From the NCBI GenBank assembly GCA_015231715.1, contig JADGBB010000059.1, positions 1 to 6,730 of the forward strand: 6,730 bases of DNA. Direction: 5' to 3'. Source of the DNA: Candidatus Omnitrophota bacterium. GTDB lineage: Bacteria; Omnitrophota; Koll11; Tantalellales; Tantalellaceae. Both the position numbers and the translations under genes were made by a program. Below, piece after piece: positions 6,061 to 6,730 of this stretch. The stretch's first letter is position 1. Each line of letters begins with the position of its first letter. Under the pieces are notes generated by a model. The model searched no databases. It was given only the letters and a program-made list of their open reading frames with translations, and was not told the DNA's origin.

Positions 6061-6064
6061 ATTT

Positions 6065-6730
6065 ATGGGTAAATTTACAGGTGCACAGATACTTGTTAAG
6101 GCATTACAAGAGGAAAAAGTTGATTGTGTTTTTGGTTATCCGGGAGGGTCAGTTATCCCTCTTTTTGATACTATTTTCACAGAAAGCAACTTGAGGTTTA
6201 TACTTACAAGACATGAACAAGGAGCAGTTCATGCGGCAGATGGGTATGCCAGAGCCACGGGAAAAGTTGGAGTTTGTATAGCAACCAGCGGTCCGGGAGC
6301 GACTAATTTGGTTACGGGCATAGCTACAGCTCATATGGATTCTATTCCTATGGTTGCAATAACGGGACAGGTTAAGTCTCATTTGATAGGTAATGATGCT
6401 TTTCAGGAAGCTGATATGGTTGGAATTACAAGGCCGATAACAAAGCATAATTATCTTGTTAGGGATATCAATGATCTGGCAAGAATTATTAAAGAAGCTT
6501 TTCATATAGCAAGAACAGGACGTCCTGGACCTGTTTTGGTGGATTTGCCGGTTGATCTGCAAATTCAGATGGCAGAATATAAGTATCCTAAAACTGTTGA
6601 ACTTAGAGGATATAAACCTGTTTACAAAGGTCATCCCAGGCAAATACAAAAAATAGCCGATATTATCGCTGAAAAAAAACGTCCGATCATTTATGCAGGG
6701 GGCGGAGTTATACTTTCAAATGCCAGTGAG
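6065..6730 (+). CDS. ilvB: Acetolactate synthase large subunit, N-terminal part (3' end outside window)
   Basis: IlvB is the catalytic subunit of acetohydroxyacid synthase, condensing pyruvate with pyruvate or 2-oxobutyrate in the first common step of Val, Leu and Ile synthesis. It uses thiamine diphosphate, Mg2+ and FAD. The frame is open from ATG 6065 to the window end, giving 222 of roughly 550 to 580 residues. Visible are [14 protein letters not shown] (22-35), [20 protein letters not shown] (48-67) with E51 as the TPP-activating glutamate, [19 protein letters not shown] (71-89), ITGQV (99-103), [18 protein letters not shown] (113-130) and [13 protein letters not shown] (152-164). The last residues ([15 protein letters not shown]) begin the central FAD-binding domain. 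These blocks match biosynthetic AHAS and argue against the related glyoxylate carboligase or pyruvate oxidase, although the C-terminal TPP-binding motif is out of view. The gene has its own promoter and strong Shine-Dalgarno, separate from the alr operon; ilvN and ilvC may follow but are not visible. Confidence 0.95.
   Translation, partial: MGKFTGAQILVKALQEEKVDCVFGYPGGSVIPLFDTIFTESNLRFILTRHEQGAVHAADGYARATGKVGVCIATSGPGATNLVTGIATAHMDSIPMVAITGQVKSHLIGNDAFQEADMVGITRPITKHNYLVRDINDLARIIKEAFHIARTGRPGPVLVDLPVDLQIQMAEYKYPKTVELRGYKPVYKGHPRQIQKIADIIAEKKRPIIYAGGGVILSNASE

Noticed and set aside
6149..6649. Open reading frame of 166 codons on the minus strand
   Set aside because: It lies wholly antisense to well-conserved ilvB codons, and its translation (rich in Ser, Asn, Cys, Ile) resembles no protein family. 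It is a shadow frame.
1..6730. Mobile element, defence system, CRISPR or RNA gene
   Set aside because: All but the short gaps and one 249-nt intergenic region are covered by recognised housekeeping genes, and no transposase, integrase, direct-repeat array or tRNA/rRNA-like sequence was seen.

Overview
The window is a tightly packed, low-GC (AT-rich, not computed), all-forward-strand bacterial chromosomal segment of housekeeping genes. It carries eight protein-coding genes. The first (metG) is cut by the left edge and the last (ilvB) by the right edge. I see no rRNA, tRNA, mobile element, CRISPR array or phage gene. The metG-tatD and thiL-tsaE-tsaB neighbourhoods recall the arrangement in Bacillota such as Bacillus subtilis. 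The fused TatD/radical SAM protein suggests an anaerobic or oxygen-avoiding lineage. A candidate phylum with a similar layout cannot be excluded, and I do not assign a taxon below Bacteria.

Positions 1 to 5815 look like one operon: metG (3' end), a TatD-radical SAM fusion, mtnA, thiL, tsaE, tsaB and alr. Gaps are 17, 20, -4, 4, -4 and 3 nt, and two junctions are ATGA stop/start overlaps. Themes are translation (methionyl-tRNA synthetase; TsaE and TsaB for tRNA t6A37), SAM and methionine-linked chemistry (a radical SAM domain, and MtnA for methylthioribose or deoxyribose phosphate salvage), thiamine diphosphate synthesis (ThiL) and cell-wall D-alanine (Alr). A small hairpin with a T-run lies inside the last codons of metG and could thin transcription into the downstream genes.

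Positions 5816 to 6064 are a 249-nt AT-rich intergenic region that separates two transcription units. It holds a 9-bp hairpin followed by a short T-run (probable terminator), then a near-consensus sigma70-type promoter (TTGACA, 16 nt, TATACT), a leader of about 55 nt and a strong Shine-Dalgarno. The second unit begins with ilvB, the thiamine-diphosphate-dependent acetolactate synthase large subunit, of which the first 222 codons are present. ThiL makes the cofactor that IlvB uses, but they are in separate units and the link may be incidental.

Nothing here is a convincing new system. The points most worth checking are the TatD-radical SAM fusion, its position directly before mtnA (a possible 5'-deoxyadenosine salvage link), a shortened and motif-divergent ThiL, and an alanine racemase with Asn at two sites that are Lys and Tyr in the Geobacillus enzyme.
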